Positions 1 to 8,354 of a DNA stretch of 64,000 nucleotides are shown piece by piece. How positions within the stretch are numbered: the stretch's first letter is position 1; every line of letters starts with the position of its first letter. Origin of the DNA: Paenibacillus rigui (lineage in GTDB: Bacteria; Bacillota; Bacilli; Paenibacillales; NBRC-103111). The position numbers and the translations under genes are program-made. The notes below the pieces were generated by a model. It had not been told where the DNA came from, made no database searches, and saw only the letters and a program-made list of their open reading frames with translations. Location: the NCBI RefSeq assembly GCF_002234615.1, contig NZ_NMQW01000012.1, positions 124,001 to 188,000 of the forward strand, given 5' to 3'.

Positions 1-501
1 CAGCGCGTGCAGCTCGAAGAGCGTTGAGCGCGACAGCAGGGCCCCGTTCACATGGTGGAACGGGTTCTCCGTCGTCGCGCCGATGAAGACGATAATACCC
101 TGCTCGACTGCAGGCAGCAGCGCATCCTGGCGCGATGTATTGAAGCGGTGCACTTCATCGAGAAACAGTATGGTCTTGCGTCCATACAGCTCTTTATTGT
201 TCTTGGCCTGTTCGATAACGTCACGAACGTCCTTGACCGTAGCGTCTACGGCGTTCAGCTTGACGAATTCCCCCTGCGTCGCGCGGGAAATAATGTGCGC
301 CAGCGTCGTTTTGCCTGTTCCCGGCGGGCCGTACAATAGAATCGAGGATACCTGATCCGCTTCAATCGCACGCCGGAGCAGCTTACCGGGTCCTACAATA
401 TGTTCTTGTCCGATATATTCTTGAAGTGTCACCGGTCGCATCCGGTCCGCCAGCAGCTTTCCTTGTGAATGCTCTTCCGCTGCCAATGAAAATAAATCCA
501 A
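1..501 (-). CDS. rarA: RarA/MgsA-type replication-associated recombination ATPase (N-terminal part)
   Basis: Only the first 167 codons are in the window; the gene runs off the left edge. The product opens with a substrate-loop sequence (LADRMRPVTLQEYIGQ) followed by Walker A GPPGTGKTT near residue 55, Walker B LFLDEVHRF near residue 107 and sensor-1 GATTENP. That order is typical of the AAA+ clamp-loader-like family RarA/MgsA (YrvN), which acts at stalled replication forks. RuvB is excluded because a separate, complete ruvB lies at 28.9-29.9 kb. The best start is TTG at 501, after a weak AAAGG; no ATG fits. The usual length is about 430 residues, so roughly 60 percent is missing. A sigma-A-like promoter lies 70 bases upstream. 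Confidence 0.88.
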   Translation of the reverse strand, partial: MDLFSLAAEEHSQGKLLADRMRPVTLQEYIGQEHIVGPGKLLRRAIEADQVSSILLYGPPGTGKTTLAHIISRATQGEFVKLNAVDATVKDVRDVIEQAKNNKELYGRKTILFLDEVHRFNTSRQDALLPAVEQGIIVFIGATTENPFHHVNGALLSRSTLFELHAL

Positions 502-569
502 CGTGATCCCAACCTTTACCCAGCTAATGGTTCATACATATGAGAAAACCTCTATTCCATCTTCCATTC

Positions 570-599
570 ATTATAAAGCCAGCCTGCCAGAAACACCAA
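570..599 (-). promoter_or_regulatory. sigma-A-like promoter of rarA
   Basis: On the minus strand TTGGTG (599-594) is followed after 18 bases by a perfect TATAAT (575-570). Transcription would start near 563, giving a leader of about 60 bases before the TTG start of rarA. Confidence 0.55.
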
Positions 600-736
600 T
601 CACCAAGGGTAAACGTATCGCATTTTCTTCTTCCGTACGCATCATACAGGCAAGAATTATCCGCTTCATCGTCCTTCCAGAAGGCATGCGCTTGTCAAGG
701 CAGAAGAGGTATGAGAAGCTTCTACGCTTATCTGCC

Positions 737-766
737 AAAAAAAGCACCGCCCTCCGCGCAATGTGC
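737..766 (-). terminator. intrinsic terminator after tcdA
   Basis: Minus-strand hairpin GCAC/GTGC plus CGC/GCG with a four-base bulge (ATTG) on one side, followed by seven T residues. It lies 60 bases past the tcdA stop codon. Confidence 0.65.
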
Positions 767-827
767 AGCTTCGGGCCATGCTTTCTTTTCTTGGGTCTAT
801 TAAACTGACAGCATAACATCATTTGTC

Positions 828-1604
828 TCAGGATTGCTGCGTATTTGCCTTCTCGGCTTTCGCTGCCTTGTCCAGCAGGTCTTTAACCACTACACTCACG
901 GCGATCAATCCAGCCACCGGCGGAACAAAAGCATTACTCGCAGGCGGCTGCTGCGCTTTGCGAATATCCGGCGCATTCTCCGGTACAATCTTCTGCGTTA
1001 CGTCTGCCCGCGGCTTTATCGGCTCCTCTGTGGAGAACACGACTTTGACACCTTTCTTGATGCCTTCCTTCCGCAGCTTATGCCGGATCACACGAGCCAG
1101 CGGATCCACGGTCGTCTTGGAAATGTCGCCTACCTGGAACTTGGAAGGATCCATTTTATTGGCCGCTCCCATACTGGAAATGATAGGGATTTTTCGCTGT
1201 AGGCACTGCTTAATTACATGAATCTTGTAGCTGACCGTATCCGACGCATCGATGACATAATCAAGCGGATATTCGAATAGCTTCTCGTACGTTTCTTCCG
1301 TGTAGAACATACGCAGCGAGACCGCATCACACTCGGGATTGATCTCTTTGATCCGATCCCGCATCAGGTCCGATTTCGGCTGACCCACGGTCGATAAAAG
1401 AGCATGGACCTGCCGGTTAATATTGGTGATGTCGACGACGTCTTTATCAATCAGGATGATTCTACCTACCCCTGTGCGAGCCAAGGCTTCTGCAGCAATG
1501 GAACCGACTCCCCCGACACCAAGTACGGCTACACAGCTGTTGCGCATTACGTTCAGACCTTCCGGCCCGATGGCAAGCTCCGTTCGTGAGAACTGATGCA
1601 GCAT
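828..1604 (-). CDS. tcdA: tRNA threonylcarbamoyladenosine dehydratase
   Basis: 258 residues of the ThiF/MoeB/HesA E1-like fold. The nucleotide-binding loop GVGGVGS is at residues 29-35, IDKD near 52-55, and the DASD element at 119-122. Known TcdA (CsdL, YrvM) uses ATP to cyclise t6A to ct6A at position 37 of ANN-decoding tRNAs. An authentic E1 or MoeB is unlikely because there is no zinc-binding CxxC pair. The start ATG follows AAGGAGG at good spacing. It lies downstream of aspS in the order aspS-yrvM known from Bacillus, separated by 147 bases that can fold (see that entry). Confidence 0.9.
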   Translation of the reverse strand: MLHQFSRTELAIGPEGLNVMRNSCVAVLGVGGVGSIAAEALARTGVGRIILIDKDVVDITNINRQVHALLSTVGQPKSDLMRDRIKEINPECDAVSLRMFYTEETYEKLFEYPLDYVIDASDTVSYKIHVIKQCLQRKIPIISSMGAANKMDPSKFQVGDISKTTVDPLARVIRHKLRKEGIKKGVKVVFSTEEPIKPRADVTQKIVPENAPDIRKAQQPPASNAFVPPVAGLIAVSVVVKDLLDKAAKAEKANTQQS

Positions 1605-1649
1605 TCCGCTGACCTCCTTATTATTTATTGTGATCGTTTATGTATTACA

Positions 1650-1751
1650 GTCAGGCATATAGGGGATGGGTGTTGGAAGAGCGGATCAAGCTGCCCCTAT
1701 TCCATCATAGTGACCGCTCAACCCGCTCCTCTGCTTACCCCAACCTCTGAC
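1650..1751 (-). ncRNA. structured RNA candidate between aspS and tcdA
   Basis: The 147-base gap holds a set of inverted repeats. GTCAG/CTGAC closes the whole segment. GAGCGG (1679-1684) can pair with either of two CCGCTC copies (1714-1719 or 1723-1728). ATAGGGG (1659-1665) can instead pair with CCCCTAT (1694-1700), which excludes simple nesting with the first pairing. In B. subtilis this same gap carries 6S-1 RNA (bsrA), but here the gap is shorter than the usual 180-200 bases of 6S RNA. It could be a shortened 6S, a processing or attenuation structure, or chance. No terminator T-run follows. Confidence 0.3.
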
Positions 1752-3539
1752 TTACTTCGAAGCCGGCTGCTTCAATGCCAAACGAATGGACAATTGGTCT
1801 AACTGCTTGTTGTCCACTTCACTCGGTGCATCCATCAGCAAGTCCGTAGCGCTCGCTGTTTTCGGGAATGCAATCGTTTCACGAAGGTTCGTACGTCCTG
1901 TGATCAGCATCACCAGACGGTCGAAGCCGAATGCAATACCGCCATGCGGAGGCGTACCGTACTCGAACGCTTCAAGCAGGAAGCCGAATTGCTCTTGTGC
2001 TTCTTCCTGGGAGAAGCCAAGCGCTTTAAACATTTTCTCCTGCACATCACGCTTGTAAATCCGCATCGAACCGCCACCGACTTCATAGCCGTTCAAGACA
2101 AGGTCATACGCTTGAGCGCGAATTTGTCCCGGATCGGTATCGAAGAAGTGCAGATCCTCTTCCTTCGGACGCGTGAACGGATGATGCTCGGCGACATAGC
2201 GTTTTGCTTCTTCGTCATAGCCAAGCAGCGGGAAGTCCACGACCCATGCAAACTTGAATTCCTTCTCGTTGATCAGACCCAGATCACGTCCGATTTTCAA
2301 TCGAAGGTTACCGAGTACATCGGCAACAACCTTTTTCGTGTCAGCCGAGAACAACAGCAGGTCGCCTTCTTCAGCGCCCAAACGCTCTTTCAACGCTTCG
2401 AGCTCCTGCTCGGTGAAGAACTTCACGATCGGCCCCTTCATTTCGCCGTCCTTCAATACAACCCATGCCAAGCCTTTGGCACCGTAACGGGACGCGTAGG
2501 TACCCAGATCATCGATTTCCTTCCGGCTCCAGCTGCCGCAGCCTTTGGCATTCAGCGCCTTCACCTGGCCGCCTTTTTCCACTACGGTCGCAAATACTTT
2601 CACGCCGGAATTCGACACGATGTCGGAAACATCCTGCAGCTCCAGGCCGAAACGAAGATCCGGTTTATCGGAGCCGTATTTCCCCATAGCATCGGCATAG
2701 CTAATGCGTTGGAATGGACGGGCGATCTCATTGCCTGTTGTTTGCTTGATCAGCTTCACAACGAGCTCCTCCATCAATTCCAGCAGTTGATCTTGAGACA
2801 AGAACGAGGTCTCGATGTCGACCTGCGTAAACTCAGGCTGACGGTCCGCACGAAGATCCTCGTCACGGAAGCAGCGGGCGATTTGATAATAACGCTCCAC
2901 GCCGCCTACCATTAACAGCTGCTTGAAAATTTGAGGGGATTGCGGCAGTGCAAAAAATTCTCCCGGATGCACACGGCTTGGCACTAAGTAGTCGCGGGCG
3001 CCTTCCGGTGTACTTTTCGTCAAAATCGGCGTTTCCACTTCCAGGAAGCCGTTCTCGTCCAGGAAATCGCGGAAAATTTTGGCCGCTTTGGAGCGGAGGA
3101 ACAAGGTGCGCTGCATTTCCGGACGGCGCAGGTCCAAGTAACGGTATTTTAAACGCAAGGACTCATCGATTTCGATGCCGTCTTCAATAAAGAAAGGCGG
3201 ATTCTTTGCCGCATTCATGATTTCAATTTCGGTTACTTGAATTTCGATTTCGCCTGTAGCCAGGTTCGCATTCACTGTGGCTGCGTCACGCTCGACGACC
3301 TTCCCTTTGACAGCAAGCACATATTCGTTACGTGCACGATCTGCCGTACCCAACGCTTCACCCGAGAAGTCCGGATTGAATACGATTTGAACCAGTCCGC
3401 TGCGGTCGCGCAGATCGATAAACAATACTCCGCCCAAGTCACGGCGACGTTGTACCCAACCGTTCAAAATAACGGTTTCTCCTACATTTGCCTTCGTTAA
3501 GGTTCCACATTGATGCGTCTTCAATAACATGATTTTCAT
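1752..3539 (-). CDS. aspS: aspartyl-tRNA synthetase
   Basis: 595 residues, the full length of a bacterial-type class II AspRS. It has an N-terminal OB-fold anticodon domain ([20 protein letters not shown]), class II motif 2 ([19 protein letters not shown]), the bacterial GAD insertion in the middle, and motif 3 with [13 protein letters not shown] near the C-terminus. It charges tRNA-Asp with aspartate in the cytoplasm. It follows hisS by 27 bases and shares its T-box. AGGAGG stands 3 bases before the first ATG (3539) and 12 bases before the in-frame ATG at 3530, so three residues at the start are uncertain. Confidence 0.95.
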   Translation of the reverse strand: MKIMLLKTHQCGTLTKANVGETVILNGWVQRRRDLGGVLFIDLRDRSGLVQIVFNPDFSGEALGTADRARNEYVLAVKGKVVERDAATVNANLATGEIEIQVTEIEIMNAAKNPPFFIEDGIEIDESLRLKYRYLDLRRPEMQRTLFLRSKAAKIFRDFLDENGFLEVETPILTKSTPEGARDYLVPSRVHPGEFFALPQSPQIFKQLLMVGGVERYYQIARCFRDEDLRADRQPEFTQVDIETSFLSQDQLLELMEELVVKLIKQTTGNEIARPFQRISYADAMGKYGSDKPDLRFGLELQDVSDIVSNSGVKVFATVVEKGGQVKALNAKGCGSWSRKEIDDLGTYASRYGAKGLAWVVLKDGEMKGPIVKFFTEQELEALKERLGAEEGDLLLFSADTKKVVADVLGNLRLKIGRDLGLINEKEFKFAWVVDFPLLGYDEEAKRYVAEHHPFTRPKEEDLHFFDTDPGQIRAQAYDLVLNGYEVGGGSMRIYKRDVQEKMFKALGFSQEEAQEQFGFLLEAFEYGTPPHGGIAFGFDRLVMLITGRTNLRETIAFPKTASATDLLMDAPSEVDNKQLDQLSIRLALKQPASK

Positions 3540-3566
3540 CTACCTCCTAGGATTAATAAAACAAAA

Positions 3567-4826
3567 TTAAAGAGCTTTTTGCTTCTGCATCGCTGCAACA
3601 AACTGCTCCAGGGATAAAGTCTGCTGTTCGCCGGTAGCCATCGTTTTCACGGTAATTTCCCCGCGCGCCAGCTCGTCGTCACCCAGAATGGCTACAAAGC
3701 TCGCGTGATAACGGTCCGCCGATTTCATCTGGGCTTTCATTTTACGGCCCAAGTAGTCTTTCTCCGCTTTCAGCCCGGCTACCCTCAGCTGTTGAAGCAG
3801 CTTCGTTACTTCCCTCTCGGCTGTTTCGCCCAGTCCGATCAAATACACATCCAATGGCGGTGCAGTAGGAATATCCACGCCCTGCGCTTGCAGAACGAGA
3901 AGAATACGCTCCATGCCAAGCCCAAGTCCTACTCCAGGCTGATCGTTGCCTCCGATTTGGCCTACCAGCCCGTTATAGCGGCCGCCACCGCCAATCGTAT
4001 CAATTGCACCGATCCCTGCGGCTTTATATTCGAACGCGGTGTGCGTATAGTAGTCCAGACCACGTACCAACCGGGGATTGATTCGGATCGGAATTTCCAT
4101 GGCATTCAGGTGATCCTGCACCGCCTGGAAGTGCACCGTACATTCCTCGTCCAGGTACTCCAGAATGGTTGGGGCCCCTTCTCCGTATTTCTGGTCGATC
4201 TTGCAATCGAGAATCCGCATTGGATTCCGGTCGTAACGGGATTGGCAGTCCTTGCAGAGCTTATCCTTCACCGGAGCGAAAAACTGCTGAATTTTCTCCC
4301 GGTACACGGCACGGCAGGCTGGATTCCCGACGGAATTGATCTCTACGGTTACATCCTTCAGCCCCAGCTCCTTATAGAATGTGTAGCCTAATGCAATAAC
4401 CTCGGCATCGATGCTTGGATCAACAGCGCCGAAGGCTTCGATCCCGAATTGGTGGAACTGACGGTAGCGTCCCGCTTGCGGCTGCTCGTATCGGAACATT
4501 GGTCCGATATAGTAAAGCTTGCTGACGTCCGGCTCCCCGTACAGCTTGTTTTCCACATAAGCCCGAACGACCCCAGCCGTTCCTTCCGGCCGAAGCGACA
4601 TGCTGCGGTCTCCTTTATCGATGAAGGTGTACATCTCCTTCTCGACGATATCCGTCGTCTCCCCGACACCGCGCTGGAACAGCTCGGTATTCTCAAAGAT
4701 CGGCGTCCGAATTTCACGGTAATTGAAACGCGAGCACAGCTCTCTCGCTTTGTTCTCGATATACTGCCATTTCTCAATTTCTCCAGGAAGCAAATCCTGC
4801 GTTCCTTTTGGTTTCTGTATGCTCAT
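3567..4826 (-). CDS. hisS: histidyl-tRNA synthetase
   Basis: 419 residues, class II. LRPEGT is at residues 79-84, motif 2 with the glutamine-rich loop (FRYEQPQAGRYRQFHQFG) at about 111-128, the histidine-specific loop LVRGLDYYTHTAFEY near 258, then GGGGRYNGL and motif 3 GLGLGMERI, then the C-terminal anticodon-binding domain. It makes His-tRNA(His). ATG follows AAAGGAG at 9 bases. It is the first gene behind the T-box leader and is co-transcribed with aspS. Confidence 0.95.
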   Translation of the reverse strand: MSIQKPKGTQDLLPGEIEKWQYIENKARELCSRFNYREIRTPIFENTELFQRGVGETTDIVEKEMYTFIDKGDRSMSLRPEGTAGVVRAYVENKLYGEPDVSKLYYIGPMFRYEQPQAGRYRQFHQFGIEAFGAVDPSIDAEVIALGYTFYKELGLKDVTVEINSVGNPACRAVYREKIQQFFAPVKDKLCKDCQSRYDRNPMRILDCKIDQKYGEGAPTILEYLDEECTVHFQAVQDHLNAMEIPIRINPRLVRGLDYYTHTAFEYKAAGIGAIDTIGGGGRYNGLVGQIGGNDQPGVGLGLGMERILLVLQAQGVDIPTAPPLDVYLIGLGETAEREVTKLLQQLRVAGLKAEKDYLGRKMKAQMKSADRYHASFVAILGDDELARGEITVKTMATGEQQTLSLEQFVAAMQKQKAL

Positions 4827-4888
4827 CTATCGCTACTCCTTTCTGAATCAGACCGCTTCGCCCGTTAGTTAGTGCATCGCCTTGAAAT

Positions 4889-5207
4889 AAAAAAACTCCC
4901 GCCCCTGACACAATGTCAGGGACGAGAGATTCGTTAACGTACATTCTCCCGCGGTACCACCCACGATTCGAATCAAGCCGGCTTCGCTGCTCAATTCACA
5001 CTCTTAAGCGGTTAACGCCCGCGTGACGCATTACAGCTACTTCACAAACCCGAAGGCTTGCGGTTCCCTGTATGTCCTCGGGGAGGTCTGTTCGTTCGGA
5101 TCTCACAAGGAAGCTTGCAGCCTCTGGCTTCCCTCTCTGGATATGGATGGGTCGAACTACTTTGTCCCTTCAATGGATCAATTATTACTGCTAAACTTGC
5201 TTGCAAT
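4889..5207 (-). promoter_or_regulatory. T-box riboswitch of the hisS-aspS operon
   Basis: Minus-strand leader with the T-box core GTGGGTGGTACCGCGGG at 4964-4948 and a stem I distal part with the AGAGAG element and AGAGGCTGCAAGC loop near 5140-5110. It ends in a terminator hairpin at 4928-4896 (15 base pairs with wobbles, loop TTG) followed by seven T. The GGTACCGCGG strand and the terminator can form mutually exclusive structures, as in known T-boxes. In the specifier loop, AGTA on the 5' side faces GAACAGACC on the 3' side. A GAC (Asp) triplet sits at 5088-5086; no CAC or CAT (His) triplet is there. Uncharged tRNA would favour readthrough into hisS. Confidence 0.9.
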
Positions 5208-5213
5208 GTAAGT

Positions 5214-5242
5214 ATTGTAATATCGAAAACTGGCAAAGTCAA
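5214..5242 (-). promoter_or_regulatory. sigma-A promoter of hisS-aspS
   Basis: TTGACT (5242-5237), 17-base spacer, TACAAT (5219-5214) on the minus strand, just upstream of the T-box leader. No terminator separates it from the preceding FAD gene, so some readthrough from that gene is possible. Confidence 0.8.
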
Positions 5243-5282
5243 GCAATTTGCGAGGAAATCCGCCATGAACGGAGTCTTATCC

Positions 5283-7226
5283 TTATTTTACCGCTATCAC
5301 TTGATTATATACATCGCGGATGATCATGTACGTATCCCCGTTGGTAAGCTCCTGCTTATTGGCAATGCCATCGACCGTTGTTTGGCTCAAAATCCCTTTG
5401 GATTGCAGTACGCTGAGTGCCGTTCCCTGCGATGCCTCCACCTTCAGAAGCCCCGCTGCCAGTTGGGCGGCCTGGTCCAAAGAGACCGGCTGCTTCGCCG
5501 CATCCTTCACATTTGCAATCACGGCTGCGGCACTTCCCTGCATCGAGGCAGGCTTGAACTTCCGCATCCCCTCCAGCAAATTGACCATCCGCTGCAGATT
5601 GGACGTTTTGTCCAGGTCAAACTCATTCTTGTATCCGCCTGTAGCTAATCCTAAGCTGACTGCGGTTTTCAAGCCTTCATACGATTTGTTCTCCATGAAC
5701 GGAGCCGGTTTCATTGTATATGGCTTCAAGTCCATCCCCTGCTTATTCAGCTGATCCTGCAGCTTGGCGATCGTTTCCTTGGAGGCTGACATTTGACGGA
5801 AGCTCATATTCAGCTCACCCGCCAGCTTCGCAGCCGCACCGGCCGCTTCTCCCTCTGCCATACCCACAGGGATGACACGCGCACTCCCGTGCGGAAGCGT
5901 GTCATAGCTTGCCGCACGACCGACTACCAACAGGCCGTCGACTTTGAGAGGCACGATGCTGCGGAAAGGTACTGCATATTTATCCGGGTCCATCACAACG
6001 GCACCGTTATCCTTCGGGCTTGTCCGTTGGATATCCACCGGATAGCCGCCGAAAGCAATGCGGTCCCATTGATCGCGGTTTTCCAGCAAATCTATAATGG
6101 ACAGCCTGTATTCCCCTTGAATATGACGGGATTCGCGAACGTACAACTCCGGTGCGATTCCATCCAGCTCGACACCCTGGAAGTCCGGATACTTTTCTTT
6201 CAAATAAGCAAGCACATGCGGAAGCTCATCCTTTGCAATTTGGAAAGCTTCCTGCTTTGATTTCGGATCAAACGGATCGACGCCGAAAATTTGCAGTGCG
6301 TTGACCAGCATGGTGCCGTCCTTCTGGCGTCCGCCGTTCAAACCGCGCATGCGTACCTTTTCTTTATTGACTGCAGGATATTCCTGCATTTTATCAAAGC
6401 CCCACAGGCTCATTTCATTAATGCCGTACTTCCCTTGCCCCTTGTCTTCCGCTGCGATGGTCTTGCCGAACTGCTTCCACCGCTCCGGCGTAATGTTGCT
6501 CAACCGGAACACCGCGGTCACCGCCATGCGGCTCTTGGGATCCGCCAGATCCTCCCGGCCGACGGTGAACGGCACGCCGGCCGCTGCAGCAATATCTCCA
6601 TCCTGCGTCGCATCAATGACTGCCTTGGCTTGAACCGTCTGCTTGGTGCCGTCAGCCTTGGTGATGATCATTCCGGTCACCTTGGAAGTGCCCCCCGACG
6701 AAGCTACCTGCGGCTCCATAGCCTTGGCTTTCATCAGTACGTCGATATTTTTTTCCTTAGCCACCATTTGGTTAAAGGCATTGGCAGCCGTCGTCACGTC
6801 GAAGGAATCCCCTTCGATTTTACTGTACCACTCGCTGAAAATCCCTTTGTTCATAATGTCATGCTTGCTGAGCACATTTTTGGTAGGCTCATAATTCATA
6901 TCAATGCTGTTCAGCCAGCCCTCGGTCATCAGACCGCCCAATACATCCCGGTCATGCCCGTCAACAAGTAACGTGGATTGTCCGTTCCGTGCCGCCGATA
7001 TGGCTGCCGCAACGCCCTCCGGGTCCGTCCCGACCACAATAACATCGTAGCTTGCCTTCATGTTTTTGACGGATTTAACCTCCATCAATGCCTGCGGCTT
7101 GGCAGTCCCTGATCCTTTTTTCACAAGCGTATAGACTCCCGCGCCCATGACAGCCACTAACAAGCAAGCCGTGATGGCCAGCAGCCACCCTTTCTTATTA
7201 CCGGTTGAATACCCCGTTCTTCCCAT
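5283..7226 (-). CDS. membrane-anchored FAD-dependent oxidoreductase
   Basis: About 647 residues. A hydrophobic segment (WLLAITACLLVAVMGAGVYT) near the N-terminus acts as anchor or uncleaved signal, so the catalytic part should face outside. After it comes a Rossmann beta-alpha-beta, DVIVVGTDPEGVAAA, with the following LLVDGHDRDVLGGLMTEG; this fits the FAD_oxidored family. In the dinucleotide motif GxGxxG the middle Gly is Asp (G-T-D-P-E-G). A C-terminal LPHGSARVIPVGMAEGEAAG block fits the second FAD contact. Substrate unknown. ATG at 7226 follows GGGGTG; ATG at 7238 is possible but has no ribosome site. The gene is monocistronic, upstream of the hisS promoter. Confidence 0.75.
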   Translation of the reverse strand: MGRTGYSTGNKKGWLLAITACLLVAVMGAGVYTLVKKGSGTAKPQALMEVKSVKNMKASYDVIVVGTDPEGVAAAISAARNGQSTLLVDGHDRDVLGGLMTEGWLNSIDMNYEPTKNVLSKHDIMNKGIFSEWYSKIEGDSFDVTTAANAFNQMVAKEKNIDVLMKAKAMEPQVASSGGTSKVTGMIITKADGTKQTVQAKAVIDATQDGDIAAAAGVPFTVGREDLADPKSRMAVTAVFRLSNITPERWKQFGKTIAAEDKGQGKYGINEMSLWGFDKMQEYPAVNKEKVRMRGLNGGRQKDGTMLVNALQIFGVDPFDPKSKQEAFQIAKDELPHVLAYLKEKYPDFQGVELDGIAPELYVRESRHIQGEYRLSIIDLLENRDQWDRIAFGGYPVDIQRTSPKDNGAVVMDPDKYAVPFRSIVPLKVDGLLVVGRAASYDTLPHGSARVIPVGMAEGEAAGAAAKLAGELNMSFRQMSASKETIAKLQDQLNKQGMDLKPYTMKPAPFMENKSYEGLKTAVSLGLATGGYKNEFDLDKTSNLQRMVNLLEGMRKFKPASMQGSAAAVIANVKDAAKQPVSLDQAAQLAAGLLKVEASQGTALSVLQSKGILSQTTVDGIANKQELTNGDTYMIIRDVYNQVIAVK

Positions 7227-7372
7227 CGTGCACCCCATATTTCTTCATAGTAGTTTGAATGATTCTCTCAGGAAACCATATCCAACTATATAGACGAAGT
7301 TTCGATACCGTTGGTTTCACTCTTCTCCTGAAAGATGACGAAATTTGTGATAAATGCAAACCTATCAACACA

Positions 7373-7412
7373 AAACTAGACTTAGTTTACCACATGTCGA
7401 CAGATGAATAAA
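7373..7412 (-). promoter_or_regulatory. possible promoter and overlapping palindrome before the FAD gene
   Basis: On the minus strand TTTATT (7412-7407), 17 bases, TAAACT (7389-7384). A near-palindrome AAACTAGACTTAGTTT (7373-7388, arms AAACTA/TAGTTT) covers the -10 element, as an operator would. The -35 is poor and the regulator is unknown. Confidence 0.3.
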
Positions 7413-7435
7413 ATCTTGGGACGTTAGGAATACAA

Positions 7436-7467
7436 CACAAAAGGCCCCTGGTAACCAGGAAGCCTTT
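7436..7467 (-). terminator. intrinsic terminator after the small ORF
   Basis: Minus-strand AAAGGC...CCTGG/CCAGG...GCCTTTT hairpin followed by a short T-run. It lies about 50 bases beyond the stop codon of the small gene at 7520-7741 and ahead of the FAD gene promoter. The symmetrical A/T flanks would allow function on both strands. Confidence 0.65.
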
Positions 7468-7519
7468 CCGAAATGCTATGAGTTTGCCAGTGTCCATCCG
7501 TTCATCCATGCCCAGCCAT

Positions 7520-7741
7520 TTAGCGAAACGTTTTTCGCGGCTGACGCTTCATTTGTTCACTGATGGAAGAAAAATCGGCGCACACCTCGTCTACGCTCCA
7601 CACGGCTGCGGCCATCGCTACCGCTTCTTCCGCGCTGCAGCAAAGAATTTGCTGCTCCGTTTGAACTATGATTTTTTCCTTACCCGATTGATGCATCCGT
7701 ATAAGCTCCTTGTTGGAAGTGTATACGTGTATTTTGCCCAA
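7520..7741 (-). CDS. small hypothetical protein (73 aa)
   Basis: Not recognised. The predicted protein starts MGKIHVYTSNKELIRMHQSG and ends with a basic tail (KRQPRKTFR); it has two adjacent Cys (CC) near residue 34 and an Ala-rich stretch that could be a helix. There is no signal peptide or membrane segment. It is cytoplasmic if real. The only start in frame is TTG at 7741, with a weak AGG 11 bases upstream. The frame sits alone between two intrinsic terminators (7796-7840 upstream, 7436-7467 downstream), which supports a separate unit, but I see no promoter. It could be spurious. Confidence 0.45.
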   Translation of the reverse strand: MGKIHVYTSNKELIRMHQSGKEKIIVQTEQQILCCSAEEAVAMAAAVWSVDEVCADFSSISEQMKRQPRKTFR

Positions 7742-7795
7742 TTGACAACAAACCTAACCTTTCCTTCCAGCACGCAGCTTCCTCCCTTTCATGAG

Positions 7796-7840
7796 AAAAG
7801 GTCTGCCCCTCCAGTCAGGTTGACTGAGAAACAGACCTTT
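7796..7840 (-). terminator. intrinsic terminator after dtd
   Basis: Outer stem AAAGGTCTG (7797-7805) with CAGACCTTT (7832-7840) and inner stem CAGTCA/TGACTG with loop of three. On the minus strand it ends in TTTT. It is 25 bases beyond the dtd stop codon. Confidence 0.7.
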
Positions 7841-7865
7841 ATGCTTTCGACAAGCAGCATGAGCT

Positions 7866-8306
7866 TTAACGGCTCTCCACGATCAGTGTTACCGGGCCGT
7901 CATTAACCAAAGCTACGTCCATCATCGCCCCGAACACACCTGTTTCCACCTTAAGCTCTTGCTCCCGCAGCAGCTCGTTGAAACGGTCATACAGAGGCTG
8001 TGCCTGCTCAGGACGAGCCGCTGCCATGAAATTGGGGCGTCTGCCCTTGCGGCAATCGCCATATAAGGTAAATTGGGATACGGACAATATTTGTCCGCCG
8101 GTTTCCACTACGGAAAGATTCATTTTCCCCGTCTCGTCTTCAAAAATACGCAGGCCGGCTATTTTCTCCGCCATGTATCGCGCATCCTGTTCCGTATCGT
8201 CATGGGTCACTCCGACCAAAAGCACGAGCCCGTGTTCAATTGCTCCGACCGACTTGCCTTCTACCGTAACCTGAGCTTGCTTGCTTCGCTGCACTACCAC
8301 CCGCAT
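7866..8306 (-). CDS. dtd: D-aminoacyl-tRNA deacylase
   Basis: 146 residues, the usual DTD length. The two active-site motifs are present: SQFTLYGD (about residues 77-84, the SQxxL motif) and [11 protein letters not shown] near the C-terminus (GxPxT-type motif). DTD removes D-amino acids and glycine from mischarged tRNAs in the cytoplasm. ATG follows GAGG at 11 bases. It is 48 bases downstream of relA, the same rel-dtd pair as in other Bacilli, and is the last gene before a terminator. Confidence 0.95.
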   Translation of the reverse strand: MRVVVQRSKQAQVTVEGKSVGAIEHGLVLLVGVTHDDTEQDARYMAEKIAGLRIFEDETGKMNLSVVETGGQILSVSQFTLYGDCRKGRRPNFMAAARPEQAQPLYDRFNELLREQELKVETGVFGAMMDVALVNDGPVTLIVESR

Positions 8307-8354
8307 TTGTTGTCCGCCCTCAATTCTTAAGCTCTATAGACTTGCTTGGCCCGA

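Larger units (their letters stand above)
502..827. other. rarA-tcdA intergenic region
   Basis: About 326 bases without a convincing gene. It holds the tcdA terminator and a promoter pointing into rarA, both listed separately. Short open frames on both strands lack ribosome sites and family resemblance. The part between about 600 and 735 has several short inverted repeats (for example GGCAGA with TCTGCC on the minus strand), but I recognise no RNA family in it. Confidence 0.5.

Noticed and set aside
503-808. Plus-strand 101-codon frame in the rarA-tcdA gap
   Set aside because: No ribosome site, no recognisable domain, and it runs against the rarA promoter and tcdA terminator.
571-822. 6S RNA in the rarA-tcdA gap
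   Set aside because: I found no long imperfect hairpin with a central bulge, and the only terminator lies too near the tcdA stop for a 180-200 base RNA.
1944-2915. 323-codon plus-strand frame inside aspS
   Set aside because: Fully antisense to a conserved synthetase gene, with no family resemblance.
5058-5648. 196-codon plus-strand frame over the T-box
   Set aside because: It covers the riboswitch and the end of the FAD gene in antisense.
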